DNA from: Komagataeibacter xylinus
GTDB taxonomy: Bacteria; Pseudomonadota; Alphaproteobacteria; Acetobacterales; Acetobacteraceae
Direction: 5' to 3'
Length of the DNA stretch: 64,000 bases
Assembly: GCF_009834365.1 (NCBI RefSeq)
Contig: NZ_CP041348.1
Coordinates: forward strand, 2,145,001-2,209,000
In this document: piece after piece, positions 19,677 through 30,135 of the stretch
Layout of the letters: each line of letters begins with the position of its first letter
How positions within the stretch are numbered: position 1 is the stretch's first letter
Made by a program: the position numbers and the translations under genes
Notes under the pieces: generated by a model
Told to the model about the DNA's origin: nothing
Database searches by the model: none
Seen by the model: the letters and a program-made list of their open reading frames with translations, nothing else

Positions 19677-21470
19677 ATGGCGCTTGACCCCGCATTCCTT
19701 GACGAGCTGCGTGCCCGCACGCCCATCGCCCCCGTGATCGGGCGGCGCACCAAGCTGGTGCGCTCGGGGAAATACTGGAAGGCGTGCTGCCCCTTCCATG
19801 GGGAAAAGACGCCATCATTCTACGTTTATGATGACCACTACCACTGCTTTGGCTGTCAGGCGCATGGCGATGTCATTACCTTCGTCATGCAGAGCGAGGG
19901 CCGCTCCTTCCCTGAGGCGGTGGAGGAGCTGGCCACGGCAGCGGGCATGGAAATGCCAAAGCCCGATCCGGTGCAGCGCGAACGCGCAGACCGGGCCCGC
20001 ACGCTGGGCGATGTGCTCGAGGCCGTGCAGCAGTCATGGCAGCGCAGGCTGTATGAGCCGGAGGGGCGCGAGGGGCTGGCCTACCTGCAGGGCCGTGGCC
20101 TGACCGAGGAGACCATCGCTGCCTTTGGTTTGGGCTGGTCAGGTGCGGGGCGGGGCGATCTGGTGGCCGAAATGGCCAAGCTCGACATTACGCCCGCCAT
20201 ACTGCGTGATGCGGGTGTCATGCGCGCTGATGAGAGCGGCGCGCCGCAGCGTGAACTGTTTTTCAACCGCGTGACCTTTCCCATCCGCGACCGGCGCGGG
20301 CGGCTGGTCTCGTTTGGCGGGCGCATTCTGGGCGATGGCCAGCCCAAATACCTCAACGGGCCGGAGACCGCGATTTTCTCCAAGCGCCGGGTGCTGTTTG
20401 GCCTCGACCGCGCGCGCGAGGGCGTGCGTGGCAGCGGGGCAGGGGCCGAACTGCTGGTGGTTGAAGGCTACATGGATGTCATCGCGCTGCATCAGGCAGG
20501 CTTTGCGGGTGCCGTCGCCCCGCTGGGCACGGCACTCACCGCCGAGCAGCTCGAGGCGCTGTGGCAGGTCGCCCCTGCACCCGTGCTGTGCTTCGATGGC
20601 GATAATGCGGGCCAGCGTGCGGCGGTGAAGGCGGCGGAAACCGCGCTGCCGCTGCTCAATGTCGAGCGCACCCTGCGCTTTTGCACCCTGCCCGAAGGCG
20701 AAGACCCCGACAGCCTCGTGCGCCGCCATGGCAGTTCTGCCATGGCCGCCATGATCGAGGGCGCGCGCCCGATGGGGCAGGTGCTGTTCGGGTTGATGAG
20801 CGAGGGCGTGCGCGACCCCGGCCCCGAGCAGCGCGCGGCCCTGCGGCGCAAGCTCGTGGCGGTGGCGGCCCTCATCCCCGACAAGACGCTGGCCGCCGAA
20901 TACCGCTCGACCCTGCTCGACAGCTTTTTCCAGACCTTCCGCCGCGATGGGCGCGGTGGCGCGAAACGGGTGCCCGTGGCCACGGCGCCGGTCGCCCCTA
21001 TGGCCGCCGACCTGCAGCGCCAGTGCATTCTCAGCGCCATCCTGCTTGAACAGCCCCAGGTGCTTGACGCGGTGCAGGATGCCTATTGCAGCCTCGAACT
21101 GCCCCCCGATCTCGCCGCCCTGCGCGAGGAACTGCTCGACCTGTATGACCGCAATGGTGAACTGCCCGATAAGGATGAACTTGCCGCCCGGCTGGCCGCC
21201 GCTGGCCTTGCCGATGTGCGCCAGCGCGTGGATGCCACGCGCGGGCGGCGGGGCCAGGCCGCCGATGCCGACCTGTTCGACACCGACCCCGAGCAGGAGT
21301 GGTGGCATTTCTACGGGCTGCTGGATGTGGAGCGCTTCGCCGCCGAACTGCGTGCCGATACCGAGCGCCTGTGCGCGGGCACGCCGGACGAGGCGGAATG
21401 GAACAGCCTGCGCACCCGCCTGCTGGCCCTCGATGCCCTGCGCCGGGGCGATGACGAGGAAGAGGAATGA
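19677..21470 (+). CDS. dnaG: DNA primase DnaG
   Basis: A 597-residue primase that lays RNA primers at the replication fork. The CHC2 zinc finger is formed by C38, H41, C57 and C60. The TOPRIM core carries VVEGYMDVIALHQAG and CFDGDNAGQ. The C-terminal third matches the helicase-interacting region only loosely, as usual. It begins 21 bases after the YqeY-type gene and is followed, after 220 bases, by rpoD, the classic macromolecular-synthesis order. The gap before rpoD holds no credible gene. Confidence 0.96.
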   Translation: MALDPAFLDELRARTPIAPVIGRRTKLVRSGKYWKACCPFHGEKTPSFYVYDDHYHCFGCQAHGDVITFVMQSEGRSFPEAVEELATAAGMEMPKPDPVQRERADRARTLGDVLEAVQQSWQRRLYEPEGREGLAYLQGRGLTEETIAAFGLGWSGAGRGDLVAEMAKLDITPAILRDAGVMRADESGAPQRELFFNRVTFPIRDRRGRLVSFGGRILGDGQPKYLNGPETAIFSKRRVLFGLDRAREGVRGSGAGAELLVVEGYMDVIALHQAGFAGAVAPLGTALTAEQLEALWQVAPAPVLCFDGDNAGQRAAVKAAETALPLLNVERTLRFCTLPEGEDPDSLVRRHGSSAMAAMIEGARPMGQVLFGLMSEGVRDPGPEQRAALRRKLVAVAALIPDKTLAAEYRSTLLDSFFQTFRRDGRGGAKRVPVATAPVAPMAADLQRQCILSAILLEQPQVLDAVQDAYCSLELPPDLAALREELLDLYDRNGELPDKDELAARLAAAGLADVRQRVDATRGRRGQAADADLFDTDPEQEWWHFYGLLDVERFAAELRADTERLCAGTPDEAEWNSLRTRLLALDALRRGDDEEEE

Positions 21471-21690
21471 GGCGGAAAATGGGCCGATTGAATGAAATGG
21501 GGCGCGCGTGCCCTTGACTTCGACCATGTTATCGACCACCTGCACCAGACAAATGCAGATGAAAACGGTATGATTGGCCGTATCCTGTCCCGGAGCGCGA
21601 AGGGGACGGGAACAAGGGCGCGGCCCCTGTGCGCGGGCTGGTTTGGGCGCACGCGTGTAAACGGATTTGCTGGGTAGGGATTGATCGGGC

Positions 21691-23670
<1,980 letters not shown>

Positions 23671-23746
23671 GGTTCCATGTACCCCCAGCCGCGATGAACC
23701 GGATGGGGGTGGAACACGGATCGGGGTGGATGTGACGTTCCTGTGC

Positions 23747-24262
23747 ATGGATCGTCCACCCCCCGGGATCCCTCCGGCGCTGCCGCCGGGCTACACCATC
23801 CGCCAGACCTTCCGCCCCGGCGTTGCGTGGTACCGTGCCCTGTATGATGCAGTCGGGCAGGATTACTGCTGGTGGCTGCGCCGCGTCATGCCCGATGCCG
23901 AGCTTGCCCGCCTGCTTTCAGGCCCCGGCATTGCCGTGCATGTGCTTTATGATGGAAACGAGCCTGCCGGTTTCTGCGAACTCGACAGCCGCTACGGGCC
24001 GGACGTGAACATCGCCTATTTCGGCCTGCTGCCCGCATGGATCGGGCGCGGGGTGGGGCAGGCCTTCCTGCACAATATGGTGGCGCGTGCGTGGGGGCTG
24101 CGGCCTGCCGTGGTCAGGGTCAATACCTGTTCGGCGGATCATCCACGCGCTTTGCCCAATTATCTGCGGGCGGGTTTTCGCAAGGTGCGCACCCTGCATG
24201 AGGTCTGGACCATTCCGCATGCGCTCGGCCTTGTGCCGCCCGCAAGGCTGCGGCTGGCCTGA
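23747..24262 (+). CDS. GNAT-family N-acetyltransferase
   Basis: About 171 residues with an acetyltransferase fold: the acetyl-CoA loop is in [19 protein letters not shown] (the R/Q-x-x-G-x-G/A pattern) and the later strand ends [16 protein letters not shown]. The substrate is unknown. The frame is open back into the end of rpoD; GTG codons at 23726 and 23732, the latter with GGGGTGG upstream, are alternative starts. It probably begins at the ATG at 23747 or shortly before. It follows rpoD closely and could share its transcript. Confidence 0.78.
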   Translation: MDRPPPGIPPALPPGYTIRQTFRPGVAWYRALYDAVGQDYCWWLRRVMPDAELARLLSGPGIAVHVLYDGNEPAGFCELDSRYGPDVNIAYFGLLPAWIGRGVGQAFLHNMVARAWGLRPAVVRVNTCSADHPRALPNYLRAGFRKVRTLHEVWTIPHALGLVPPARLRLA

Positions 24263-24354
24263 ATGTGGGCATGCGCATAAAAATAGTATCTCAGATATTG
24301 TTATAACACAAACCGTTACCATTTCCTCTCTGTTGCATAATTGGAGAGAGGGCA
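24263..24354 (+). promoter_or_regulatory. AT-rich promoter region with GTTATAAC palindrome
   Basis: A 92-base stretch much richer in A and T than its surroundings, holding an eight-base palindrome GTTATAAC (24300-24307) and CATAAT at 24336-24341, a possible -10 box. GGAGAGAGGG just before the next ATG is a strong ribosome site. A promoter for the next gene is likely, but no single -35/-10 pair is convincing. Confidence 0.4.
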
Positions 24355-24909
24355 ATGGAGTTCGACGTATCCTACTATAAATTCCACGGCGTAGATCGGG
24401 CTGCCCTGCTCGATGCGCTCGGCCTGCGTGACACCGGCACGCCCGATCCGGGTGGTGAGGCACCTTATGCCATAGCCGACCTGCCCAACGGGTGGTTTGT
24501 CATCCGCGTCGATAACGATAGCGGGCTGCTGGCCGATTACGACCGCAAGACCCTGGTGCGCGAGGGCAGGCTGGTGACGTGCGATGTCGGGAGCGTCGAC
24601 CCCGTAAGCCAGGCGCAGGGCTACGAGGCGGGCGAGGAACGCTGGAGCGTGGTGCATGACGGGCGCGGAGGGGAAATGCTTGCGCTCGATATCCGTGGCG
24701 AGGCGCCACCCGCCGTGCCCGCGCTGCACAAGGAGGCCTTTGCCGCCACCCGCGCCATGATGACGCAGGGCGAGATCCGTGGTCCCGGCCCGATGCTTGA
24801 CGTGCCGCTTGCGGTGGTCAAGTCGGTCACGGGGTTCCGCCATGATGAGCCGCAGATGGTCTCGCCCGAGCCGGTCTTCACATGGCTGGCGCCGAAAGAT
24901 CCGAAGTAA
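24355..24909 (+). CDS. Conserved-looking hypothetical protein, function unknown
   Basis: 184 residues, start MEFDVSYYKFHGVDR, with an excellent ribosome site. No signal peptide, membrane segment or cysteine motif is obvious. It is acidic, and seems to hold two lobes: one with IADLPNGWFVIRVDNDSG (resembling proteins that read or report a value) and one with WSVVHDGRGG. The base composition and codon use match its neighbours, so it is a real gene. It stands alone between the GNAT gene and the ribosomal protein operon. Confidence 0.75.
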   Translation: MEFDVSYYKFHGVDRAALLDALGLRDTGTPDPGGEAPYAIADLPNGWFVIRVDNDSGLLADYDRKTLVREGRLVTCDVGSVDPVSQAQGYEAGEERWSVVHDGRGGEMLALDIRGEAPPAVPALHKEAFAATRAMMTQGEIRGPGPMLDVPLAVVKSVTGFRHDEPQMVSPEPVFTWLAPKDPK

Positions 24910-25068
24910 ACCGTACTTTTTCCTTGTGCAGGGGCGGGGTTTGTGTTTCAACCCGCTCCTTCCCTGCCGGGTGCGTGGCATCGCCCCCGGCTATACCCGT
25001 GCCCTATGGGCAACATGGCGGACCGTGTCTGTCCATGCGGGGGTTGAAGTGATCCGAAGGGAGTACCA

Positions 25069-25554
25069 ATGCCGTTGTATGAAACCGTGCTGATCGCACG
25101 TAATGACGTGTCGCAGCAGCAGGTCGAAGCCATTGCTGATGGCATCGCCACCTATCTGGAAGCCGAATCCGGCTCCATCAAGAAGCGCGAATACTGGGGC
25201 CTGCGCACGCTGGCTTACCGTATCAAGAAGAACCGCAAGGGCCACTACATGCTCCTCGGCCTTGATGCGCCTGCTGCCGCGGTCAAGGAAATCGAGCGCC
25301 AGCTCGGCCTGAACGAAGATATCCTGCGCGTTCTGACCCTGCGTATCGACGAGATTGACGAGGCTCCCTCGGTCATCCTGTCGCGCAAGGGTGACGAGCG
25401 TGAGCGTGGCTTCCGTGGGCCCAAGCCCACCGGCCGTTTCGAGAGCGGTCGTGGCACGCGCCGCAATTTCGATGACCGCGAGGAGTTCCGCGCCCGTAAC
25501 GAGCGTGAAGAACAGCAGCGCGCCAACGCCACTGCCAGCGCCGAAGCGGAGTAA
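25069..25554 (+). CDS. rpsF: 30S ribosomal protein S6
   Basis: A 161-residue S6 with the normal N-terminal ferredoxin-like fold (MPLYETVLIARNDVSQQQVE) and the S18-contact region ending LRIDEIDEAPSV. The C-terminal tail of about 55 residues is rich in R, E, G and F, longer than in E. coli, and charged like a disordered extension. AAGGGAG precedes the ATG. First gene of rpsF-rpsR-rplI. The 158-base leader could hold the known S6:S18 autoregulatory structure; I could not establish that by eye. Confidence 0.95.
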   Translation: MPLYETVLIARNDVSQQQVEAIADGIATYLEAESGSIKKREYWGLRTLAYRIKKNRKGHYMLLGLDAPAAAVKEIERQLGLNEDILRVLTLRIDEIDEAPSVILSRKGDERERGFRGPKPTGRFESGRGTRRNFDDREEFRARNEREEQQRANATASAEAE

Positions 25555-25560
25555 GAGCTG

Positions 25561-25836
25561 ATGTCTGAAACCACCGAGATCAACCCCGCCGCCCGCCGCG
25601 TTGCGGTTGGCGCGCGCCGTCCGTTCTACCGTCGCCGCAAGTCCTGCCCGTTCTCCGGCCCCAACGCGCCGAAGATCGACTACAAGGACGTGCGCCTGCT
25701 GAGCCGCTTCCTGTCCGAGCGTGGCAAGATCGTTCCCAGCCGCATCACGGCAGTCTCCGCCAAGAAGCAGCGTGAACTGGCCCAGGCCATCAAGCGTGCG
25801 CGTTTCCTGGCTTTGCTGCCCTACATTGTAAGCTGA
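25561..25836 (+). CDS. rpsR: 30S ribosomal protein S18
   Basis: A 91-residue S18, partner of S6 on the platform of the small subunit. The family core [20 protein letters not shown] and the C-terminal [19 protein letters not shown] are present. It begins six bases after rpsF ends and is followed 13 bases later by rplI, so the three are one operon. Confidence 0.96.
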   Translation: MSETTEINPAARRVAVGARRPFYRRRKSCPFSGPNAPKIDYKDVRLLSRFLSERGKIVPSRITAVSAKKQRELAQAIKRARFLALLPYIVS

Positions 25837-25849
25837 GGGAGGCAGAATC

Positions 25850-26440
25850 ATGTCCGCAGTAGAACTCATCCTGCTCCAGCGCGTGGAGAAGCTGGGCCAG
25901 ATGGGCGAGATCGTCACGGTGAAGCCGGGCTATGCCCGTAACTTCCTGCTGCCCCAGGGCAAGGCGATCCGCGCCAACGCACACAACCGCGAGCGCTTCG
26001 AGCGTGAGCGCGTGCAGCTTGAGGCCCAGAACCTCAAGAACCGCGAGGAGGCCGAGCGCCTGTCCGAGCGCATGCACGGCCTGTCGGTCATCCTGATCCG
26101 TCAGGCGGGTGATAGCGGCAGCCTGTATGGCTCGGTCACGACCCGTGACATCGCTGAAGCGGCGACCAAGGCTGGCCTGACCATCACCCGTAACCAGGTG
26201 ATCCTGCCCGAGCCGATCAAGCAGCTTGGCCTGTATGACGTAAGCGTTGCCCTGCACCCGGAAGTGTCCATGCAGGTGACCGTGAACGTTGCCCGCTCTG
26301 AGGAAGAAGCAGAGCGTCAGGCCCGTGGCGAGGAAATCGGCGTTGATCTGGACGACGAACCCACACTGGCTGATGAAGGCGTGGTAACCGAAGGCGAAGT
26401 TTCGGAAGAAACCGCCATCGAGGAAACCCCGGCTGTCTGA
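25850..26440 (+). CDS. rplI: 50S ribosomal protein L9
   Basis: A 196-residue L9. The N-terminal domain contains [21 protein letters not shown], then a long connecting helix and the C-terminal RNA-binding domain ending [14 protein letters not shown]. About 45 extra residues follow, strongly acidic ([10 protein letters not shown]..., ending [11 protein letters not shown]), absent in E. coli L9 (149 residues) but seen in some alphaproteobacteria. GAGGGAGGC precedes the start. Last gene of its operon, followed by a terminator. Confidence 0.95.
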   Translation: MSAVELILLQRVEKLGQMGEIVTVKPGYARNFLLPQGKAIRANAHNRERFERERVQLEAQNLKNREEAERLSERMHGLSVILIRQAGDSGSLYGSVTTRDIAEAATKAGLTITRNQVILPEPIKQLGLYDVSVALHPEVSMQVTVNVARSEEEAERQARGEEIGVDLDDEPTLADEGVVTEGEVSEETAIEETPAV

Positions 26441-26486
26441 CTGACCTGACCCGCAGCCCGCCTGGCGGGGGGCTGGACTGGTTGTG

Positions 26487-26519
26487 AAAGCCCGGAAGAG
26501 GAAACTCTTCCGGGCTTTT
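26487..26519 (+). terminator. Rho-independent terminator after rplI
   Basis: A 14-base perfect stem, AAAGCCCGGAAGAG with CTCTTCCGGGCTTT, closes on a GAAA tetraloop and runs into TTTT. It ends the rpsF-rpsR-rplI transcript 47 bases after the stop codon. Confidence 0.93.
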
Positions 26520-26560
26520 GCCGTTCGGGCTGCAGCATAAGGCATGCGGGGAGAAGACCG

Positions 26561-27784
26561 ATGGCGCCTGTACTGCTGGATCGGGCTTTTGCCCATTTCA
26601 TTACATCAGGCCGGCTTGAGGTCTATTACCCTGATGGAGACCGGCGTAGCTACGTGGGCAGGCCCGGCCCGCAGGCGGCCATGCGCCTTGCCGATGCGGC
26701 TACCGCGCGTGCCCTGCTGCTCGATCCCGCGCTGAAGGTAGGCGAGGCCTATATGGCGGGCACGCTGCACCCCGTGGGCTGCACGCTGTATGAGCTGATG
26801 CATGTGCTCATGCGCAACGTGATGGAGCGCAGCCCGGCGGGCGAGCGCGTGTTTTCCACCCTGCGCTACATGGCGCGGTCGTGGCTGCAGAATAACACCC
26901 GAGGGCGCGCCCGGCGCAATGTCGCCCATCATTATGACCTCGACAGCACGCTGTACCGGCATTTTCTTGATGAGGACATGCAGTATTCCTGCGGCTACTT
27001 CCCCACCGGGCACGAAACGCTGGCCGAGGCGCAGGCTGCCAAAAAGCATCATCTCGCTGCCAAGCTGCACCTGCACCGCCCCGGCATGAGCGTGCTGGAT
27101 GTGGGCTGTGGCTGGGGTGGCCTGGGGCTGACGCTGGCGCGTGATTATGGCGCGTATGTCACCGGCATCACGCTGTCGAGCGAGCAGTTGCATATTGCCC
27201 AGGGCCGGGCGCGGGCTGCGGGGCTGGAGGGGAGAGTGCGCTTCGAGCTGCTCGATTACCGCACTGTTGCCCGGCAGTATGACCGGATCATTTCAGTCGG
27301 CATGTTCGAGCATGTGGGGGTGGCGCATTACCCTGCCTTTTTTGCCGCCATGCGCCGCGCGCTCCGGCCGGATGGCGTAATGGTGCTGCACGCCATAGGC
27401 CGCAGGGAAGGGCCGGGTGTGACCAATCCGTGGATCGACCGCTACATCTTTCCCGGTGGCTATTCCCCCGCCGTGAGCGAGGTGGTGGGAGCTGTGGAGC
27501 ATGCAGGGCTATGGCTGGCCGATTGCGAGATCTGGCGCCTGCATTATGCCCGCACCATTGCCCACTGGCGCACCCGCTTCAATGCGCGGCGCGCCCAGAT
27601 CGCCCGGCTGTATGATGAGCGTTTCTGCCGCATGTTCGAGTTCTATCTGGTGGTGTCAGAACTGGCGTTTCGCGTGCAGGGGCACATGAACTTCCAGCTC
27701 ACGCTCTCGCGTGAAATCGATGCCCTGCCTCTGGCGCGTGACTACATGCTGGCGCGCGGCCAGCGGGTGGAAAGCGCTGCCTGA
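26561..27784 (+). CDS. cfa: Cyclopropane-fatty-acyl-phospholipid synthase
   Basis: A 407-residue SAM-dependent methyltransferase that turns unsaturated acyl chains of membrane phospholipids into cyclopropane chains, a stress-hardening change useful in acid. The SAM-binding loop VLDVGCGWGGLGL and the upstream YSCGYF and KKHHLAAKL segments match the CFA family, as does the C-terminal MFEFYLVVSELAF. The start at 26561 follows GGGGAGAAGACCG. A repeat element in reverse orientation lies after the stop. Confidence 0.93.
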   Translation: MAPVLLDRAFAHFITSGRLEVYYPDGDRRSYVGRPGPQAAMRLADAATARALLLDPALKVGEAYMAGTLHPVGCTLYELMHVLMRNVMERSPAGERVFSTLRYMARSWLQNNTRGRARRNVAHHYDLDSTLYRHFLDEDMQYSCGYFPTGHETLAEAQAAKKHHLAAKLHLHRPGMSVLDVGCGWGGLGLTLARDYGAYVTGITLSSEQLHIAQGRARAAGLEGRVRFELLDYRTVARQYDRIISVGMFEHVGVAHYPAFFAAMRRALRPDGVMVLHAIGRREGPGVTNPWIDRYIFPGGYSPAVSEVVGAVEHAGLWLADCEIWRLHYARTIAHWRTRFNARRAQIARLYDERFCRMFEFYLVVSELAFRVQGHMNFQLTLSREIDALPLARDYMLARGQRVESAA

Positions 27785-27807
27785 GTAGAGAAATAACCCT
27801 AAAGAAT

Positions 27808-27859
27808 AAATGTTTCTGGATGCTGCCTTTTTTCAAAAAAAGCTTCACCAAAAACTTTT
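27808..27859 (-). repeat. Intergenic repeat element, copy D, reverse orientation
   Basis: On the minus strand this reads AAAAGTTTTTGGTGAAGC, then a T-run/A-run hairpin, then GGCAGCATCCAGAAAC. It is the same element as copies A-C but inverted relative to them, lying between the converging ends of cfa and rsmA. It could serve as a terminator for both. Confidence 0.78.
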
Positions 27860-27865
27860 CTCTCT

Positions 27866-28717
27866 TCAGGCCATGGCCGCGCTGCGGCGGGCATGCAGGC
27901 GGGCGAGGCGGTCGAAATCCGCGATCTCGAGCGTTTCTGCCCGGCGGCTGCCCTCAATCCCCGCTTCGGCCAGAAGCGCTTCGCCGCCGATGGATTTCAG
28001 CGCCCCACGCAGCATCTTGCGCCGCTGCCCGAAGGCTGCGGCCGTGACCTGCTCCATGGCACGGAACAGGGCGGTATCGGGCTGCTCGGCATGCGGGATC
28101 AGCCCCACCACGGCGGAATGAACCTTGGGCGGCGGCGAGAACGCACCGGGGGGAATATGCATCATGACCCCGCACCGGCATGTCCACTGCGCCAGCACGC
28201 CCAGCCGGCCATAATGGTCGGAGCCGGGGGCGGCACAGATGCGCTCGGCTACCTCCTGCTGGAACATGAGCGTCAGCCGCGACCATGCGCTCGCCTGCCG
28301 CAGCCAGCCCACGAGCAGTGGCGTACCCACATTGTAGGGCAGGTTGGCAATGATCTGGCGCGGGGCAGGGCACAGCGTGGCAAGATCTTGGCGCATGGCA
28401 TCCGCCTCGATGATCTGCAGGCGGTCCGGCGCGTGTGCCGCAAGCTCGGTAATGACCGCCACCGCGCGCGGATCGACCTCAACGGCGATGATGCTGGTGG
28501 CCTGTGTGTCAAGCAGCGCGCGGGTCAGGCCACCGGGGCCGGGGCCGACCTCGACCACATGTTGCCCCGCAAGATCGCCCGCCAGGCCTGCTATCCGCGC
28601 TGTAATGCCCGGATCAAGCAGGAAGTGCTGCCCAAGCGCCTTGCGTGCATCCAGCCCATGCCGCGCAATGGTGTCGCGCAGCGGCTCAAGCCCGTGGGGG
28701 CGTTCTGGCAGGGTCAT
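27866..28717 (-). CDS. rsmA: 16S rRNA dimethyladenosine methyltransferase RsmA (KsgA)
   Basis: A 283-residue enzyme that dimethylates two adjacent adenosines near the 3' end of 16S rRNA. The N-terminal KALGQHFLLDPGI, SAM loop VVEVGPGPGGLT and active-site NLPYNV are all present, as is the C-terminal FGQRRKMLRGALK. It is the last gene of the block lptF-lptG-lptD-surA-rsmA on the minus strand, eight bases behind surA. Confidence 0.95.
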   Translation of the reverse strand: MTLPERPHGLEPLRDTIARHGLDARKALGQHFLLDPGITARIAGLAGDLAGQHVVEVGPGPGGLTRALLDTQATSIIAVEVDPRAVAVITELAAHAPDRLQIIEADAMRQDLATLCPAPRQIIANLPYNVGTPLLVGWLRQASAWSRLTLMFQQEVAERICAAPGSDHYGRLGVLAQWTCRCGVMMHIPPGAFSPPPKVHSAVVGLIPHAEQPDTALFRAMEQVTAAAFGQRRKMLRGALKSIGGEALLAEAGIEGSRRAETLEIADFDRLARLHARRSAAMA

Positions 28718-28725
28718 GACAGCAC

Positions 28726-30135
28726 TCAGGTCTTGGAGCGCATGTCGATGATGGCGCGGCGCTGCAGGTCGCGGTTGAGCTGGCGCGAGGTCTGCTCCAC
28801 GCGCTCGCTCAGCAGGTGATCGGCAATCTGGCTGGGTGTCTGGATGGCGATGTTGCGCTCCTCACGCGAGCAGACCATCAGCACCAGAATCCCATCGACC
28901 GAAACCAGCGGATGGCTTGGCTTGCCAGGCGGAAGCGGCTCGAGCACTTCGCGCATCTGCGGGTTGAGGTGGTTGAGCATCAGGTCGCCGGGGTCAGACG
29001 GATGCTTTTCGCCGTTTTTCTTGTTCTGCGCTTCCACCTGGTCGCAACTCTTGGCGTTGGCGGAAAAGGTATTGGCGGCATCGAGCGTCTGCTTCTGCTG
29101 GTCCGTCGGGTTCTCGGGATCGAGCGGCGCATCGAAGGGGAAGAAGGCCTGCCGGATGGACAGTATGGTCACCATCTGGTGGCCCACCGTGCGGCGCTCG
29201 GCAATGGTGGCGATCACGTAACCACCCGCTACCCGGATGGGGTTGGATATGGCGCCATCGGGCATCTGGCGGGCCACAGCCACCACCTGCGGATCAAGCC
29301 CGTCTTCCTGCGTCCAGCCCATCATGCCGCCGTCAAGCGCGCTCTGCCCCTGCGAGAACTGGGCCGCGACAATGGGGAAGGGCGCACCCTCGCGCAGTTC
29401 CTGAATGATGGTTTCGGTAAATTTCAGCTCGCCTTCGGGGTGGCGCTGATCCTCGACGGGAATGAAGATCTCGCTGATCATGTATTCCGGCTTGCCGTCC
29501 TCGCGCTTGAGCGCGGCCATGCGCTGCTCGATCTCGGCTGCGGTAATGCGCCCGTGTTCCGCCGTTTCCTGCCGCAGCACCTGCGACCAGCCAAGCTGCA
29601 CACGGATCTGGTCGATCAGCGTGGTCAGCGACACGCCGTCTTCCGCCAGCTTGTTGCGCAGCGCGTTCTCGGGCATGCCATTGCGCTGCTCGATGCCCGA
29701 AATGGCTCCCGCGATCTGCTGGATGGGCACGTTGATGTGGCGGTCGAGCATTTCCTGCATGCGAAGCTTTTCATCGATCAGCTGGCGCACGATCTGCGGG
29801 CGCAGGCGCTGCATCACGTCGTCGCTCACATCCAGCCCCGAGGAGAGCGCAAAAAGCCGCCCGCGCGTGTCGATATCGCGCTTGGTCAGCACCGCGCCGT
29901 TGACGGTGGCGACAATGGAATCCTGATCTTCCGCCGCCTGGGCCTGCTGGGCAATGGCATGGGCGCTGCGGGCACTGGCCGCGTGCGGCTGCCCCGTCAG
30001 CGCCAGGCAGGCCAGCAGGGCTGTAGCCAGCATGCGGCGCGGGCCACGGCTGCAGGGTGCGGGGGGGAAGGCTGTGCCACGGGTGGCAGGGAAGAGGGAC
30101 ATCCGGCTCGGTCTTTCGCGCATCAGGTCAGCCAT
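28726..30135 (-). CDS. surA: Periplasmic chaperone/peptidyl-prolyl isomerase SurA
   Basis: A 469-residue outer-membrane-protein chaperone. A long basic N-terminus precedes a secretion signal (MLATALLACLALTGQPHAASA). The SurA N-domain (IVATVNGAVLTKRDID...) follows, then one parvulin domain near 205-305 (ISEIFIPV ... GGMMGWTQEDGL) and a second, less conserved one. Its 5' end overlaps the lptD stop by eight bases; a later ATG at 30102 is an alternative start and would trim the basic lead. Placing it next to lptD is functionally sensible, since SurA helps fold LptD. Confidence 0.9.
   Translation of the reverse strand: MADLMRERPSRMSLFPATRGTAFPPAPCSRGPRRMLATALLACLALTGQPHAASARSAHAIAQQAQAAEDQDSIVATVNGAVLTKRDIDTRGRLFALSSGLDVSDDVMQRLRPQIVRQLIDEKLRMQEMLDRHINVPIQQIAGAISGIEQRNGMPENALRNKLAEDGVSLTTLIDQIRVQLGWSQVLRQETAEHGRITAAEIEQRMAALKREDGKPEYMISEIFIPVEDQRHPEGELKFTETIIQELREGAPFPIVAAQFSQGQSALDGGMMGWTQEDGLDPQVVAVARQMPDGAISNPIRVAGGYVIATIAERRTVGHQMVTILSIRQAFFPFDAPLDPENPTDQQKQTLDAANTFSANAKSCDQVEAQNKKNGEKHPSDPGDLMLNHLNPQMREVLEPLPPGKPSHPLVSVDGILVLMVCSREERNIAIQTPSQIADHLLSERVEQTSRQLNRDLQRRAIIDMRSKT

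Noticed and set aside
21492..21677. Possible 61-residue gene between dnaG and rpoD
   Set aside because: No ribosome site and no similarity; more likely the rpoD leader. A TATGAT at 21569-21574 could be a -10 box, but no good -35 was found, so it was not listed.
24910..25068. S6:S18 ribosomal leader in front of rpsF
   Set aside because: The family is known for such a leader, but I could not identify the conserved stem and bulge by eye in this sequence.
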